Source: Pohlia nutans
Taxonomy: Eukaryota > Streptophyta > Bryopsida > Bryales > Mniaceae
DNA: 64,000 bases
Reading direction: 5' to 3'
NCBI GenBank assembly: GCA_022496805.1
Contig: CM040088.1
Span: forward strand, 20,987,001-21,051,000
In this document: positions 21,606 through 33,497 of the stretch, piece by piece
Position numbering within the stretch: position 1 is the stretch's first letter
How the letters are laid out: each line of letters opens with the position of its first letter
The notes under the pieces: model-generated
The model's input: the letters and a program-made list of their open reading frames with translations, nothing else
Told to the model about the DNA's origin: nothing
Databases searched by the model: none
Program-made: the position numbers and the translations under genes

Positions 21606-24064
21606 AGCCTACAAGTTACATTGTGTTCAGATTGAAGGTTGACAAAATCAAGTGCGTGAAGATAGATTTAGGGCATTGGGAATGCTGAAAAACTTTGGAA
21701 AACAACTTTTTATGAATTTGGTAGTAGCAGTTGTGAATGGGCAGAGAGATCAAAGAAGAATTAACCTTGTGCAAAAGTCCATGATTTGTATTGGCCTAGC
21801 ATATAATATTCTTGGTGGATGGCATATCAGACAATAGTCTATGGAGCTTCAAAGTATCATTGCAAAGTATCCTGATAATTTCATAGGAGTGCATGTTTCT
21901 ATCCGTCTTCGATGGTCTTATTTTTGAGGAATATACTACATTGGCTTTTGGGAATGCCGTTAAGTTTGTAACCTCATTAGCATTTTAATTCCATCAATTT
22001 GATCACTAAGTATTTTGTTGTAATCTGCAAGTACAAGTTTAATGAAATAGAATTGATTGTTTCTGCCTGAAATAGAGAAGTCCATTTTGTTGTTGGTTTA
22101 GTTCAATGCCTTAATTGATTAGGTTTGAAGGTGGACGTTTGAAACTTGTGACCTAAAGGCCTAATAAGCCATACATGCTTGTATTACTTATCGATCTAGT
22201 TCTTGATTTGTACAATTATCCGCAATTCACCTACTTTTGAGTGCAAGTTGATATTTGAATTGTTGATATTATGGCTTGAATTGTTGAGTTCAGTGCTTAT
22301 TTTGAATTGATGAGCATGGTGATCTATCATATTGCATACTATAGTATATTCAATGTTGTCTCATGATATTGTAATTTGGTGATGCTTTTATGCGTTAGAA
22401 GACATTTTCATTACTTATGGTGATGGTATTTGAATATTTATCACTTGAGGTGCATACAAATATGTGCGGGGTTTGTACTGATCTCGGTAGTGATATTGTT
22501 ATTGATTCTTACTTATGATGATGGTACTTGAATTTTTATCACTTGAGATGCGCACAAACATACGTGGTGTTTGTACCTACATTATTTTGTAAAAAGAACA
22601 ATTTACTGTTATATGGAAGAACATCATCTCAAAAAATGAGATTGTATACAATAGTATATGATCAGCTTCAGCACTAATTATAATTTTTTTAAAAGGGCTA
22701 AAATTTTAGGATTTTTTTTTCACTGTTTTACAAATTTAAAGAAGAAAATTTTCAAAAAGTACAAGTGTTGAATCTATTTTCTTTAAAATAATTAAATATT
22801 TGGCACCATATAGCCAACTCTTATATTGTATTTTGTGCCAAAATTAGCAAATATTAATTCAAATTATTGTTTTCTGATTTTATTGCTAAAAATTATTCAA
22901 TGTAGTAATTATCGATGGAAATTACTGCATCCTTATATAGTAACAGTGAATGTTTATATAGTGTAAAATGTTAAGAAATTAATGAGGAGCAACCTAATTG
23001 CACTATTTGGTGCGCGCCATAGTCAGTTTTGACATAAGTGCCACATGTTATCTTGTGATTGGTTTGGAGCAACGTGGACTTCATAAAATCTGATATAGAA
23101 ATTCAATTTTGACAACCAAGTTGTGTGAATCTAATCCATGTGGATCTTGTTGCTATTTTCAAAAAGATTTTAAATATAAGAAAAAAACATTAATATGTTG
23201 TCATTCTTCAATACTGTCATGATCATTAACTTTTTGGAAACAAAAATTCTCTCCATCTTGTGAGGAAAATACATTTTAAAATACAACATAGAGGAAAATT
23301 TCAAAAGAGTTAATGCATGATTAAAGGTCGTAGATTTTGAATTTTAGGTTGTACCCACACGGTTAGATTTACCATTATTAATAACAAAATATAAATTTTG
23401 AAACTTGAAAATTCAAAATTCCTTCTAATTATGGTTACAAACAAAGTGTGAATATTTTTTTTTATTGAAATTTGATATGAAATAGATTTGAAATGCGATG
23501 ATTCTATTGTAATATATTTTTAGAACATTCTATTATTTAAATCCACAAACTCCTTTTCATTTTGAATTGAAAGTCAACTCGGTCAAAATATGACATACTT
23601 CTGTTTCCATAATTTTTCTTGAAGTATATGTTTGGTAATGTCAATAAGATCCAACCATTCACTAGACATTACAAAACACTCCAATTAAATTTTTTGTGAT
23701 GGATTTCTAATATATTTAATCATTTTAATCATGTTAGTAAAATCATACTAAAAAATGTTTTTAATTGTGAATAATAGAAGTCTGAAAACGATCATCGATT
23801 CAAACTGGGTTAGTTAGTGCTTTTTGGGATTAAATGTTGTATATATATTTCTAAGTTACATTTACTCAACTACATACCTATTTTAAGCTATCCATGCTCT
23901 GGAACAACCATGTTTATAGTTTTGAAAATATTGGAGGCTTTATAAATTACAACATAACACCGAAATAGTTATTTGATTTTTCGAATTGAATAGAGTTACA
24001 ACATGTCGTAATGTCTTATTATCATACCATTTTTAATCAATAGAGTTTAGGCCAAAAGTATATT
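21606..24064. other. AT-rich gene-free stretch
   Basis: No convincing coding sequence. The only structure noted is a direct duplication at 22411-22576. Confidence 0.45.
22411..22576. repeat. Direct duplication, two copies of about 65 bp
   Basis: 22411-22479 and 22511-22576 share 'tatcacttgag', 'gtgcatacaaa' or 'gcgcacaaac', and a final 'tttgtac', separated by about 30 bp. Confidence 0.65.
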
Positions 24065-24066
24065 TA

Positions 24067-24147
24067 CTCCCTTTATCCCATAAAAAGACCATGAAAACTA
24101 CTTTACAGCGAAGTAGTTTTCATGATTATTTTATGGGACAGAGGGAG
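24067..24147. mobile_element. Stowaway-type MITE (Tc1/mariner), 81 bp
   Basis: The ends are CTCCCTTTATCCCATAAAA and, inverted, CTCCCTCTGTCCCATAAAA. These are the Stowaway terminus common in plants. TA flanks both sides (24065-24066 and 24148-24149). The whole element is nearly one hairpin, with 'gaaaactacttt' arms around a short centre. Confidence 0.9.
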
Positions 24148-24816
24148 TACATTGTAATAAAAACTATGCAAATTTATAACGTAAAAAATGGGATGTGAAG
24201 TAAAACAATATGGCATTGTGAAACTTTAAAAATATACATATGTTCATTGTTACAACTCAATATACCACATATTAAGGTTGTAATCATGTCATGACAATGA
24301 TAAAAGAAAGACAAAATGCTTTTGTGTTGTATATTCACTTTAAATCGATTTACTACTTATTGATATTATAATATGACGTTAAATTTATTAATACAACGCA
24401 ATATTCTAACATAAACATACAAATTTAAATTTAATTTAACTCACATTTTCAATAAGATCTTCATTCTTCATAATTTGATACCGACGTGGTCAATTTGTAA
24501 TGTATACTTTCAAATATTTTGTTTATTTTTTACCAATAAGAACTCTTAACTTTTTATATTTGTTGTGAGTATTCTTTAAGTTGTTATGAAAGACCATATC
24601 ATTTATTTTTTACTCCTAGTTCTTTTTTTATTTGTTCAAAATTTGTTTTAGTAAAAAAAATTTAAACAATCATTGCTGTTATATATAATAAAGGTTGCAA
24701 TGAAAAAATATAAACGATCAAAGTAAATATTGGTTTAGATAAACAAAGTGTTTTTAAGATTTGAAATAATTATAAACTCTAAATTATATTAATGATTTTC
24801 TATAGAAAAAAAATTA

Positions 24817-24839
24817 TATATATATATATATATATATAT
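24817..24839. repeat. (TA)n microsatellite
   Basis: An uninterrupted TA dinucleotide run. Confidence 0.9.
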
Positions 24840-25371
24840 GAAATTGAATTAGTTGGTATGCATATTGTGAGTTTATTTATAAGATTACCCAATTGAAAAT
24901 ATTTTAAACATCCTATCAAGTATATATATAGTACTTAAATCAAACGACATATGCAAAGTAAGTAGATAAGAATGCAATCAAACAATCATTTTCAATAGTT
25001 TTAAGAAGAATTTTTTCTTAGTGATGAATGTACTATTACGCTCTAAATTTCTTTTTGCCAATTTCTTGTATATGCAAGTGTGCACATAATTGAAAGGAAC
25101 CAGTATAATAATTTTATTCAATAAATTATTGTAGTATGGAAAAGTTCAACAAGGAATTCTAACCTACGTGAGCTTTTCTGGTAGAGTTCTTTTAAGGGGA
25201 AAGATTGAATCATTTAAGGATAATTCACTAAAGTCACTTATAAGGGTAAAGATAATTAGACTCAATCACCTAATGTTAGTAAAACTTATTTTATGTTAGA
25301 ATGGGATAAGGGCTCTCGCCTATAACTAATTCCAGTCAGATACATATGCAACTGTCTTGTCCTATCTTAAG

Positions 25372-26997
25372 GTCAAATAGTCACAAAAAGGGGAGACACC
25401 CTTTTTATAGTATCCAATGTGAGTCAAATAGACATAGTTTCCGCATATCCATGCTTCATAGTCCTCACTTCTCTTATGTCTATTTATAAATTCACATCTA
25501 TCGTATAATTTGCTTAAGTTAAAAGAAAAGATTCTCATCTCATATAGGTCTTTCGCTTAAATCTTTATATCCATCTTGCTCCATCCCGCATTCTTTATTT
25601 ATTTAGTGTACTTCTTTACACTTTAAGAATTTACGTATCCCATCTATTAGGACACTACAACGACATTGATTCTATTATATCCCACGAGGATCTACACTAT
25701 CAATCTAAACTAAAGTTGATAAAGAATAATTATTCCCTAAATATGGCCAGTCCTTATGGATTCACTCTTTTATCACTATGACTTGCTAATACTATAGATT
25801 AGCCGTTGTATAAAATATTCAATGTCAAATTGACTCTCTATGTTTTGGTTGTACAACTCTTATCAAACAAGATTCATTTTGAATCTTTAAATTTCCATGG
25901 TAATAATTTATAAGGTAATGCACCACAGCAGAGTTCGAAACACTCTAGCTTCCTCACTAGCTATCAACTCCCTTGGTCTCACTCCTATTTATACATAGTC
26001 GTCACTATGCATATTTAATTTTTAAAGAATTTCAATTTTGACTTACACATTGTATATCTATTCACTCATTCAAATACACAAATGCACTCTCTAAGTCAAA
26101 TTGACAATTCTTGTCTAACATATTTTAACCTATACATATTACTATAATTTTATATAGCCTTCCAGATACTTTGAACAAAGTCAAATAGACAGTTATGATG
26201 TTCTCTCAGTATCCTTTTCAATATTCATAATTTGTCTAATTCTTCTAAGTCAAATTGATCAGTTACATTGTCAAATTGTCATACTCTTGTATGTATCTAG
26301 TACACAGTGGATTTCAGTATAATCAAATAGACAGTGGAGAAGCTTTCTCAATTAGACTGTTTGTTCAATATATTTTTCAATGTCAATTTGATCAGAGTTC
26401 ACAAAGTCCAATTGACTGTATCAAATCACCAATTCCCAATGATCTCAGTCTATCTATACATTCACTGTATGCAACATCAACTGAAATACTTGAATCAATT
26501 TGACTGAAACTCTCCATAGTTAATTGTTATGCACTCATGCATTTCCCTATGCTAGACTCAGACTCAATCAAGATCTGTCAAATGGACTATGTAAATGAAT
26601 GCATACAAAATTCAGTTTTCATACACGCTACAAATAATTCATACAACATTTCAATTCAACAACCACCAGGATTGAATCAAATAGACAAATAGGAATTCAT
26701 ACATCACATTCACACGTAAAGGCAGTTAAGCAAAAATAAACAATCCAAGGCTTCTTTATTTCTCCTTGTCAACTGGACTGTGAGCATGAGCAACTAAGAA
26801 TATTTACAAGGCAAAAAAAACATACAAAGTATTATTTAGACTATCACTCTCTAATGGTGTAGCGAGGAAGACAACTTACTCCCCCTTCTTATATATACTG
26901 TGAATTCTAAAAGCTACTCCTCTTAATATCTTTGTTTAAGTCTAATTGACTTTTTGTATCTTAATTCATACACTGGTTCCATTCTAGTCCATTAGAC
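25372..26997. repeat. Cluster of 16 quasi-palindromic GTCAAATWGAC motifs
   Basis: Variants of GTCAAATTGAC / GTCAAATAGAC start at 25372, 25423, 25824, 26095, 26180, 26249, 26270, 26322, 26382, 26406, 26494, 26577, 26676, 26768, 26940 and 26987. They are 11-12 bp, mostly self-complementary, irregularly spaced, and concentrated between 26.1 and 27.0 kb. No gene overlaps. Such clusters are typical of subterminal transposase-binding repeats of a DNA transposon, but they could also be binding sites for a dimeric factor. Confidence 0.7.
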
Positions 26998-28444
26998 TCA
27001 TTAAATTCACATCTAAAATCAGTTTAAGAACTAAAAAAAAACAGATTCACACTACAATTATTTATTAATATAATAATATATTCTTTTTTTTCAAATTTAT
27101 AATGATTCAAATCATATAAAATAATATCAGTCCAACATTTTTTACAAAAAGTATCGTATTTCATGTACAGCAAAATATTAAATATAAATATTTAATAATA
27201 TTATATATAAGGGACAAAAATAAAACTATTATAATTTAAATTTCATTAGAATACATGCTATTCGCAGTGTTCAACACGTAACGATCTTCATTAATCTACG
27301 GAGAACAATAATAATTGAAAAAGTAATAGTTGTATTATAGTCCAGATGCATGAAAATTGTAAAAAAAAATTGGTGAAAAATTACAAAATATTTTGTAAAT
27401 GATTGCAAAGACAAGAAACAAATTGAAAAATCTTTAAAATCAAATGATAATATATTCCCATTGTTGGTGCAATTTTTAACATCTAAGTATGATTTAATTT
27501 TACTAGAAGTAATTCTTAGCATTAAAGAAATGATTTAATTATGTTACTCAATATTTTTTTATCTGTTATTGGAATAATCTATTTATTAAAAAAAATTGTA
27601 TAAAAAATCAAGGATATTAATCTTTAAATGTTTAATGAAAATCTATTGTTTGTTGTAATCATTTAGTGTCAAAAAGCAATTTGATTCCTATTAAAAATAA
27701 AAATTAAATCTCTATTTTAAACTATATAGATGTCGATTACAACTAAATAAAAATGCATTATTATTTTTTTACAAAAATATTTAGTACTTGAAATTTACAT
27801 GCTAAAACTTCAATTGAAAAGACAATGCATTTAGAATGCTTTATAATTACACCATATGTATTAAAGTTCATCTTATTATAAATAATTTGTCATGTCGGGA
27901 TTGTATTTTATTAACATCAGTCTATGACACTATGAATTTAGCAAAATAATGTGACAATTAAATCGATTGAGCCTTCCCTTTCGGTATAAATTTAAATTTC
28001 ATTTCATTTATTGTGTACAATATAAATTATTTTGATATGAAATGCAGATAAATTATCAATGAACTTAATAAAATAAACCATCAATAAATTATTGTTAAAG
28101 ATATCAATCTTGTCTTTTATTTGGATAAATTGCAAAACAAACAATTTAATCATAAATCATCAATAAAATTTGAAACCAATTAAAAATAAGCTATCAATAA
28201 ATTACCAATAAAAATAAAATATTAATAATTTATCATTAATTATTCAATTAAATTCTATATATATATTTATATATCAATTAAAGGCAAATGATTATGTTTT
28301 GTTGAAAGGGTATGTAAAAAAATGAATACACTATATTGTAATATACAAATAAATGGACATGAATATAAATAAAAGACTAAAAATAACCAGTAGGATATAT
28401 AAGATTACATAAGATTGTGTTATTGTGAATAGGAAGAAACATTA
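26998..28444. other. Very AT-rich gene-free stretch
   Basis: No coding sequence or recognisable element; dense A/T runs. Confidence 0.45.
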
Positions 28445-28929
28445 TTAGACACACACACACAACAAATCTATAGTCTCTTTCTTTTGTGTTTTCACTGATG
28501 AGCTCTTTCTACGACGCGAAACTAGTTTGATATCAATTCTAGTGTATCCATCAGTTGTCATGGATGGAAAAGTGGCGTGGTAGTTAGATTTATCACGCCA
28601 TATGATTTCGACTATTCCATTGCACCTATTGAAATCAATGCTTGTTATATAGAAGCTACTATAAATTCTCCACCTTCGCATTTAAATCCGTTGTTTATAG
28701 TCGCCAAATCTTCGATGGATATAAATGTCGGTGCCCAATTTCCATAGGTGTAAGAATTGTAATGATTATCTCTATAGAGGACATTATCAATGTATGTGTA
28801 TGTTGGATTACTTGCAAAAAATTCTTCTTTTTGAAGAAGATCCAAATATTCTTTTTGTCCCATGTATGGATTTAGGCTTCTACAACTTACAAGGAAGTTT
28901 GATGAAACAAAAAAAATGCAAGATTGCAT
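28445..28929 (-). pseudogene. Unrecognised broken coding remnant
   Basis: Two overlapping minus-strand frames (28645-28929 and 28445-28681) together give about 160 residues that look more protein-like than their AT-rich surroundings, with segments such as ASNPTYTYIDNVLYRDN and TYGNWAPTFISIEDL. Joining them needs a frame change near 28660. I do not recognise the family. A decayed transposon protein or host pseudogene is possible, as is chance. Confidence 0.25.
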
Positions 28930-29840
28930 AATTTTCTTCTATATAAAGCTTTTTATGCAAACATAAATGACCATCATTCGATGATTTGAAAAAAATAATT
29001 GTTTGAGGATCTTGATATGGTAATGGGGTTAGAATGTTCTCTTGGAATAACGTAAACATTGACACTTGAACCAATTTGATAACAAGGAGCTTGGAATCTT
29101 TTCATGTCTTTATATATATATTATCAACTTCTCTAGTGGCTTTATCGCTGGACTTCCTCTTGATCCTTTTTTATATTTTTGTGCCATATCTATGAAAATT
29201 AAAATAAATACATATTTTTATAATAAATTTTTTATCGTCTATTTTATTGGTCATTTATTTGTTTTTCATAATAACAATTATTGTCATCATTATTAACATG
29301 TTATGATTATAATTAATATCAATTTTACTTTAAAAAAACAAAAATCTTCATCTCATTTCCTATTTTGATTTTTTACATTTGAGTCAAAAAATTATTACTT
29401 ATAAAGTTTTTAATAATGATTTTTTATTTTTTATTTAACCAAAACAAAACAATTACACGCCGAACTTATACTATGGATTAAAAAAATTTAAAAAATTCTC
29501 TACACAAACGACATTCACATTCAATATAAATTCAGGGTCAACTTAGAGTCAATTCAAAGTTAATTTATGGTGATGATTGTATTTTTATTTTTATTTCCAT
29601 TTTCAAAGAAAGTGAATTCAATGTCATTAGTGTATGTAACCATGTATCGTCCAATTCAACATTTAGAAAACAAAACAAAAACCAAAAAAAAAAAAAAACT
29701 ATGTCCGTAGTTGAAAGTGGCAATGAAGATATTCTGGCTGTTTACAAGGGTTAATGCAAACACTTGACAAAAGCACCTTTAACTCTACTTTGTGATAAAT
29801 ATTACTCTAAGTGAGAAAGTTCATAGCTTGATAGAGCAAT
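28930..29840. other. AT-rich gene-free stretch
   Basis: Nothing recognisable up to the Harbinger element boundary. Confidence 0.4.
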
Positions 29841-30321
29841 GAGGGGCGGTTTACACTACGGACCAAGAACTCGTCCCATGCAACTCTAAAATCTGTGATT
29901 GGCCCAAAAAGAGCTCTTGGTCCCATTTGGCTTTACACTACCTTGGAAAAAGGAGAATGACTACTAACTTTGAGGTCCCCTAAAACTACTAAAATCTGCC
30001 ATTTGGATAATGTGCCATGGTCCAACGGGTTTTCCGTTCAGTCGAGGCAAAACCCTCGACTCAACGGAATCAAGGGAGCCGTAAGGCTGAAAATCAGCCA
30101 TTGGCCGAATTTTTTTTTTTAATATTTTTTTTCCCGATTTTTTTGACGTTACTGTAGATCGTTGGGATAGAAATTTTTTTACATAGTTTTTGAAGACCGT
30201 TGGGTTGAGGGTTTAGGAAGGAATAAAAACCATGTGTTCCTCTTTGCTTTCTCTCTCAATTTTTGTGCATGCATTGTTTTTGCTGTTTTTTGCTAATTTT
30301 TTTTTCACATTTTTTTCATCA

Positions 30322-31719
30322 ATGGAGGGGTATAGTGCAGATGGAGAAATTAGGGATTCCGAAGGACAGATGTGGTCCCAAAATTCCGAGTGGATGAGAT
30401 TTTCAAACCCAATTTCCTTGCCTCCAAATCATGTACCAGCATAAATTCCTCAATTGCGATTTCAGCATGCTCGAAATCTGTTTTCTTCTCATTCTAGTAG
30501 ATATCTCTCTCTCTCTTCACCTCCTTTTCAAAGACTTCCTCATAGTGAGAGAGAGCTAGAGGAGATTGGAACCCAAATCCCGTGTAGTGAATTCTCAAGA
30601 GGAAAGGAGATTTTGGAGGTGAAAAAAGAAGAAGGAAAAGCACCCAAATCTGCTCCAAAGAGAAAAGGTCGTTCTCCGAAGGGAAAAACTCTAACCAAGA
30701 AAGCAAAAACCAGCATAATTGATCTTGAAGGCATGGAAGATGAGGAGGATACGAAAATAAAGTGGAGGGATTTTGAAGTGGAAACTTTGATTGCCTTAAG
30801 GGGAGAGATGGACGAGGAGTTTGCAAGAGCAGCAAACAAACAAGGTAAATTTTTTTCCCATGACGTTGTAAAATTATGCAAAAAGAATTTGAATGTGGCT
30901 GTATGTGGGCCGTAGAAGGCCTTCGCCTTTGCCGCATGCCCTTGCCCTTGCCCTTGCCCCCCCTCCCCCCAAAACGCGAGCGGCCGCTGCCGCGGGGGCT
31001 TCGGGTTTTTGGCCGCGCCACGCTTTGCGCGCAAGGGGGTTTGAACCCATGTGAGCAAGATGCAAAGCCTTACCACCCACCTCCAACCATTACACCAAGA
31101 CTTTTCTTGTGTGCAACCACTCTTTGGAATGATCTTTGTAATAGAGACAAGCTTCCTTCCTATGCTGGAATTTTTTGACAAGTTGCATTTTGACCCATTT
31201 TGAGCTTGTTTTTGACCATTGTCTTATCATTTCTTGTCATGTATTGTAGGTATGAACATGTGGGTAAAATTACAACTCCGAATGGTGGCTGGAATTCGAG
31301 GATTTAACCGCTCGTGGTTATCTTGCAAGAAGAAATACAAGACTATTTTAGCGGAGTACAGAAATGACAAGCGTGCAAATGAAATTTCGGGTTCGGACCG
31401 CAAGCAAGAGTGTAGATGGTTTGATGAAATGGATACATGGAATAGCAAACGTGCAAGTGTGCACAACCAAATTCCAGCAAGTGCCCAAGAAGGAGAGGAG
31501 ACATGTGCTACACCACCTACAACTCCAAAAATTCTTCAACCTAGTCCATCTACAGCACCATCTACACAAGAGAAGAAAAAGAAGACTCAAGAGAAGATTG
31601 AAGGTCTTCTTCAGCAAGTGGTAGGAAATTCTACCATTCTTATTTCTACCTTTCAGCAATCCACAGAATTGCTGAAGAATATGGATAGGAACTTTGCAGC
31701 CCTTCTAGAAAAGTTCTAG
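30322..31719 (+). CDS. Harbinger Myb/SANT-like DNA-binding protein, 2 exons, premature stop
   Basis: Partner protein of the Harbinger transposase, expected to bind the element ends and help import the nuclease. Exon 1 ends at 30844, intron 30845-31249 is GT-AG, and exon 2 is 31250-31719. The join gives KQGMNMWVKLQ, restoring a trihelix/Myb-like domain that runs from WRDFEVETLIALRGEMDEEF (exon 1) to GFNRSWLSCKKKYK (exon 2). The tail is Pro/Thr-rich and ends with LLKNMDRNFAALLEKF. The frame is open from an ATG at 30322, but an in-frame TAA at 30442-30444 interrupts it. Translation from the next ATG at 30454 would give 286 aa with the DNA-binding domain intact. The stop codon overlaps the end of the transposase gene. 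The intron holds a SINE. Confidence 0.7.
30890..31112 (-). mobile_element. tRNA-derived SINE in the Myb-like gene intron
   Basis: On the minus strand the unit starts near 31110 with box A TGGTGTAATGG and has box B GGGTTCAAACCCC about 35 nt downstream. A GC-rich body with GGGCAA repeats and 'ggccttctacggccc' follows. This is a SINE arrangement. The 3' end is approximate and no target duplication was identified. Confidence 0.6.
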
Positions 31720-33120
31720 TTCATCTTCCATAGAATCAGAACTACTATCGGAAAACTCTAGAGTTGATTGATTATGAAGTTTAGAGTGCCATAAACTCTT
31801 CGCCAGAATTTCATGCATTCTTGTAGCTTCACGAAGTAGGTCTACGGCCTTCTCATTTTCCTTCACTAGGAATGCTTCTACCTCTCCATCATTTATATCA
31901 TTTGTAAAATCTGAATTTTCTCTATTCGAGATTCTATTTTTTACCTCGAGAATTGATGCCCTCTCGCAGCGTAGTTCTTGCCCTTCCTTCAAAGCACCAA
32001 TCTCGATTCTTCTTTGTAATTGTTCCTCCGCTTCCGAAATCCAGTCTTCATTGAAACCGTCCTTCATTGTAATGCACAAATTGTGCAAAACAATGCATGT
32101 TGTAACAAGATCCGGCACACTTCTCAATGGCACATCACATCTCTTCATTATGATCCTCCATCTCCCCTTCAGAATTTCAAAAGCCCTCTCAACACACATT
32201 CGCGTGGAAGATTGGACAAAATTCCAATTTGCTTGGATTTGTGATAATTCTGTTTTCCCTCCTTTGAATGGACAATACATCCATGGTCTTACGGGATATG
32301 CTGCATCTCCTATTAATTTGTATGGATGTAATCTACCCTCCATACATGCTCTCCCAATTTTTGTAACTTGAAAAACAGCCCAATCATGGAGATTACCGGC
32401 CCAACCGAATTCGTAATCCCAGAATTTGCAATGCACATCAACAATTCCTTGAAGAATTGCTGAATGGAAGGATTTCCGACAGTAGTAATCTTCTCCCCCA
32501 TCTACAAGTGCTAAAACAGGAATGTGCGATCCATCGATTGCACCCACTACATACGGAATTCCATGAAGAGCTTCAAATTCCTTTGCTAAAACCCTAAACT
32601 GCGATTCACTAGGCATTTGCACAAGAATTCGTTGCAAATGTTGCCTCACGGCCTTGTAAAATTCCCTCACAATTATCGAAACCGTAGATTCAGCAACCCC
32701 ATAAAGATCACCTATGAGCAATTGTCCATTGCCGGTTCCTAACCTAGACAATGAAATTGCAATTCTTGTTTCCACAGAAATTGCATTTCTCACATGTGTA
32801 TCTTTTTTATGCAAAAATGGCCCTAATTTCTCACAAAGTAATTTAAAAGTAGCAAACTTAACTCGTGTTCTTTCCTTGAATTGACCTTCGGTGTATGATC
32901 CCAGCAACAAACGGTCCGTGAATCCACATTGTCTTTCAATGCTCCACAAAGTTTGTGTCACTCTTCTTCCCATGCTCTCCAAGAAGATGCTGAAAATAGC
33001 CACTTTCTCCCACTCTCCATGCAAAATCAAGGCTTGCATGTTCACAATGTGTGAGATAAGCATGTGCAAGCACATATACAAGCCTAACATCAATACAAGG
33101 TTCCTCCTCCTCCCCTCCAT
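31705..33120 (-). CDS. HARBI1: Harbinger transposase-derived DDE nuclease, 471 aa, intact
   Basis: DDE_Tnp_4 nuclease that cuts and joins the ends of PIF/Harbinger elements. The frame is complete, without stops. The catalytic triad is present: Asp196 in GAIDGSHI, Asp272 in LIGDAAYP and Glu311 in VERAFEILKGRW. A helix-turn-helix-like segment GVAESTVSIIVREF lies at about 141-154. The Met/Leu-rich first 30 residues are unusual, so a later start is possible. The C-terminus is acidic (DSMEDELELF). The stop overlaps that of the convergent Myb-like gene by 15 bp. An intact triad and flanking TIRs suggest recent activity; expression is unknown. Confidence 0.92.
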   Translation of the reverse strand: MEGRRRNLVLMLGLYMCLHMLISHIVNMQALILHGEWEKVAIFSIFLESMGRRVTQTLWSIERQCGFTDRLLLGSYTEGQFKERTRVKFATFKLLCEKLGPFLHKKDTHVRNAISVETRIAISLSRLGTGNGQLLIGDLYGVAESTVSIIVREFYKAVRQHLQRILVQMPSESQFRVLAKEFEALHGIPYVVGAIDGSHIPVLALVDGGEDYYCRKSFHSAILQGIVDVHCKFWDYEFGWAGNLHDWAVFQVTKIGRACMEGRLHPYKLIGDAAYPVRPWMYCPFKGGKTELSQIQANWNFVQSSTRMCVERAFEILKGRWRIIMKRCDVPLRSVPDLVTTCIVLHNLCITMKDGFNEDWISEAEEQLQRRIEIGALKEGQELRCERASILEVKNRISNRENSDFTNDINDGEVEAFLVKENEKAVDLLREATRMHEILAKSLWHSKLHNQSTLEFSDSSSDSMEDELELF

Positions 33121-33401
33121 TGTAACCCTAATTGCTGAAATTTTTAGAAGAGAAGAAGGAGAAGAAGAGAGAAGGAGAGAGGTGGAAGAGAGGTGAGGTG
33201 GAAGAGAGAGAAGGTGGAAGAGAGAGAAGGTGGAAAAGAGATGAGGTGGAAGAGAGAGAAGGTGGGAAGGTAAATGAGAGGGTAATCCCCTAAATCTGCC
33301 ATTTTTAAATTTATATTAAAAAAATCAGCCCAAAGTTGTCCCGGTCCAAATCCACTTTACACTACAAGAGTGACCAAGCCACTCAAAAATCCATTTTTGA
33401 T

Positions 33402-33445
33402 TTTTCATGGTCACGGCTCTTGGCCAAGAGCCGTGACCATGAAAA
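33402..33445. repeat. 44-bp perfect palindrome
   Basis: 22-bp arms (ending 'ggctcttgg' at the centre) with no loop, inside the right subterminal region of the Harbinger element. Part of the sequence recurs next to the terminus as 'ttggtcatggctcttgg'. Confidence 0.9.
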
Positions 33446-33497
33446 TGATTTAATTTTCTTGGTCATGGCTCTTGGTCCATAGTGTAAACTGCCCCTC

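Larger units (their letters stand above)
29841..33497. mobile_element. PIF/Harbinger transposon, near complete, 3.66 kb
   Basis: The left terminus GAGGGGCGGTTTACACTA and the right terminus (inverted) GAGGGGCAGTTTACACTA extend into a further 'ggaccaaga' match, giving a TIR of about 27 bp. The element carries the two proteins expected of this superfamily, a DDE nuclease on the minus strand and a Myb/SANT-like protein on the plus strand, convergent with overlapping stops. The immediate 3-bp flanks are TGA and TCA rather than matching TWA, so the target duplication is unresolved. Subterminal copies of 'tttacacta' and 'gctcttgg' recur at both ends. Confidence 0.88.

Noticed and set aside
19256..29840. 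Organelle DNA insertion, suggested by very high AT
   Set aside because: No plastid or mitochondrial gene, tRNA or rRNA is recognisable; transposon ends fit better.
30905..31110. Functional tRNA gene on the minus strand
   Set aside because: The box B arm is good, but the body continues into a GC-rich repetitive tail and no full cloverleaf is apparent.
30494..31181. Long minus-strand frames over the Myb-like gene
   Set aside because: Antisense shadows created by the GC-rich SINE and biased exon; no domain.
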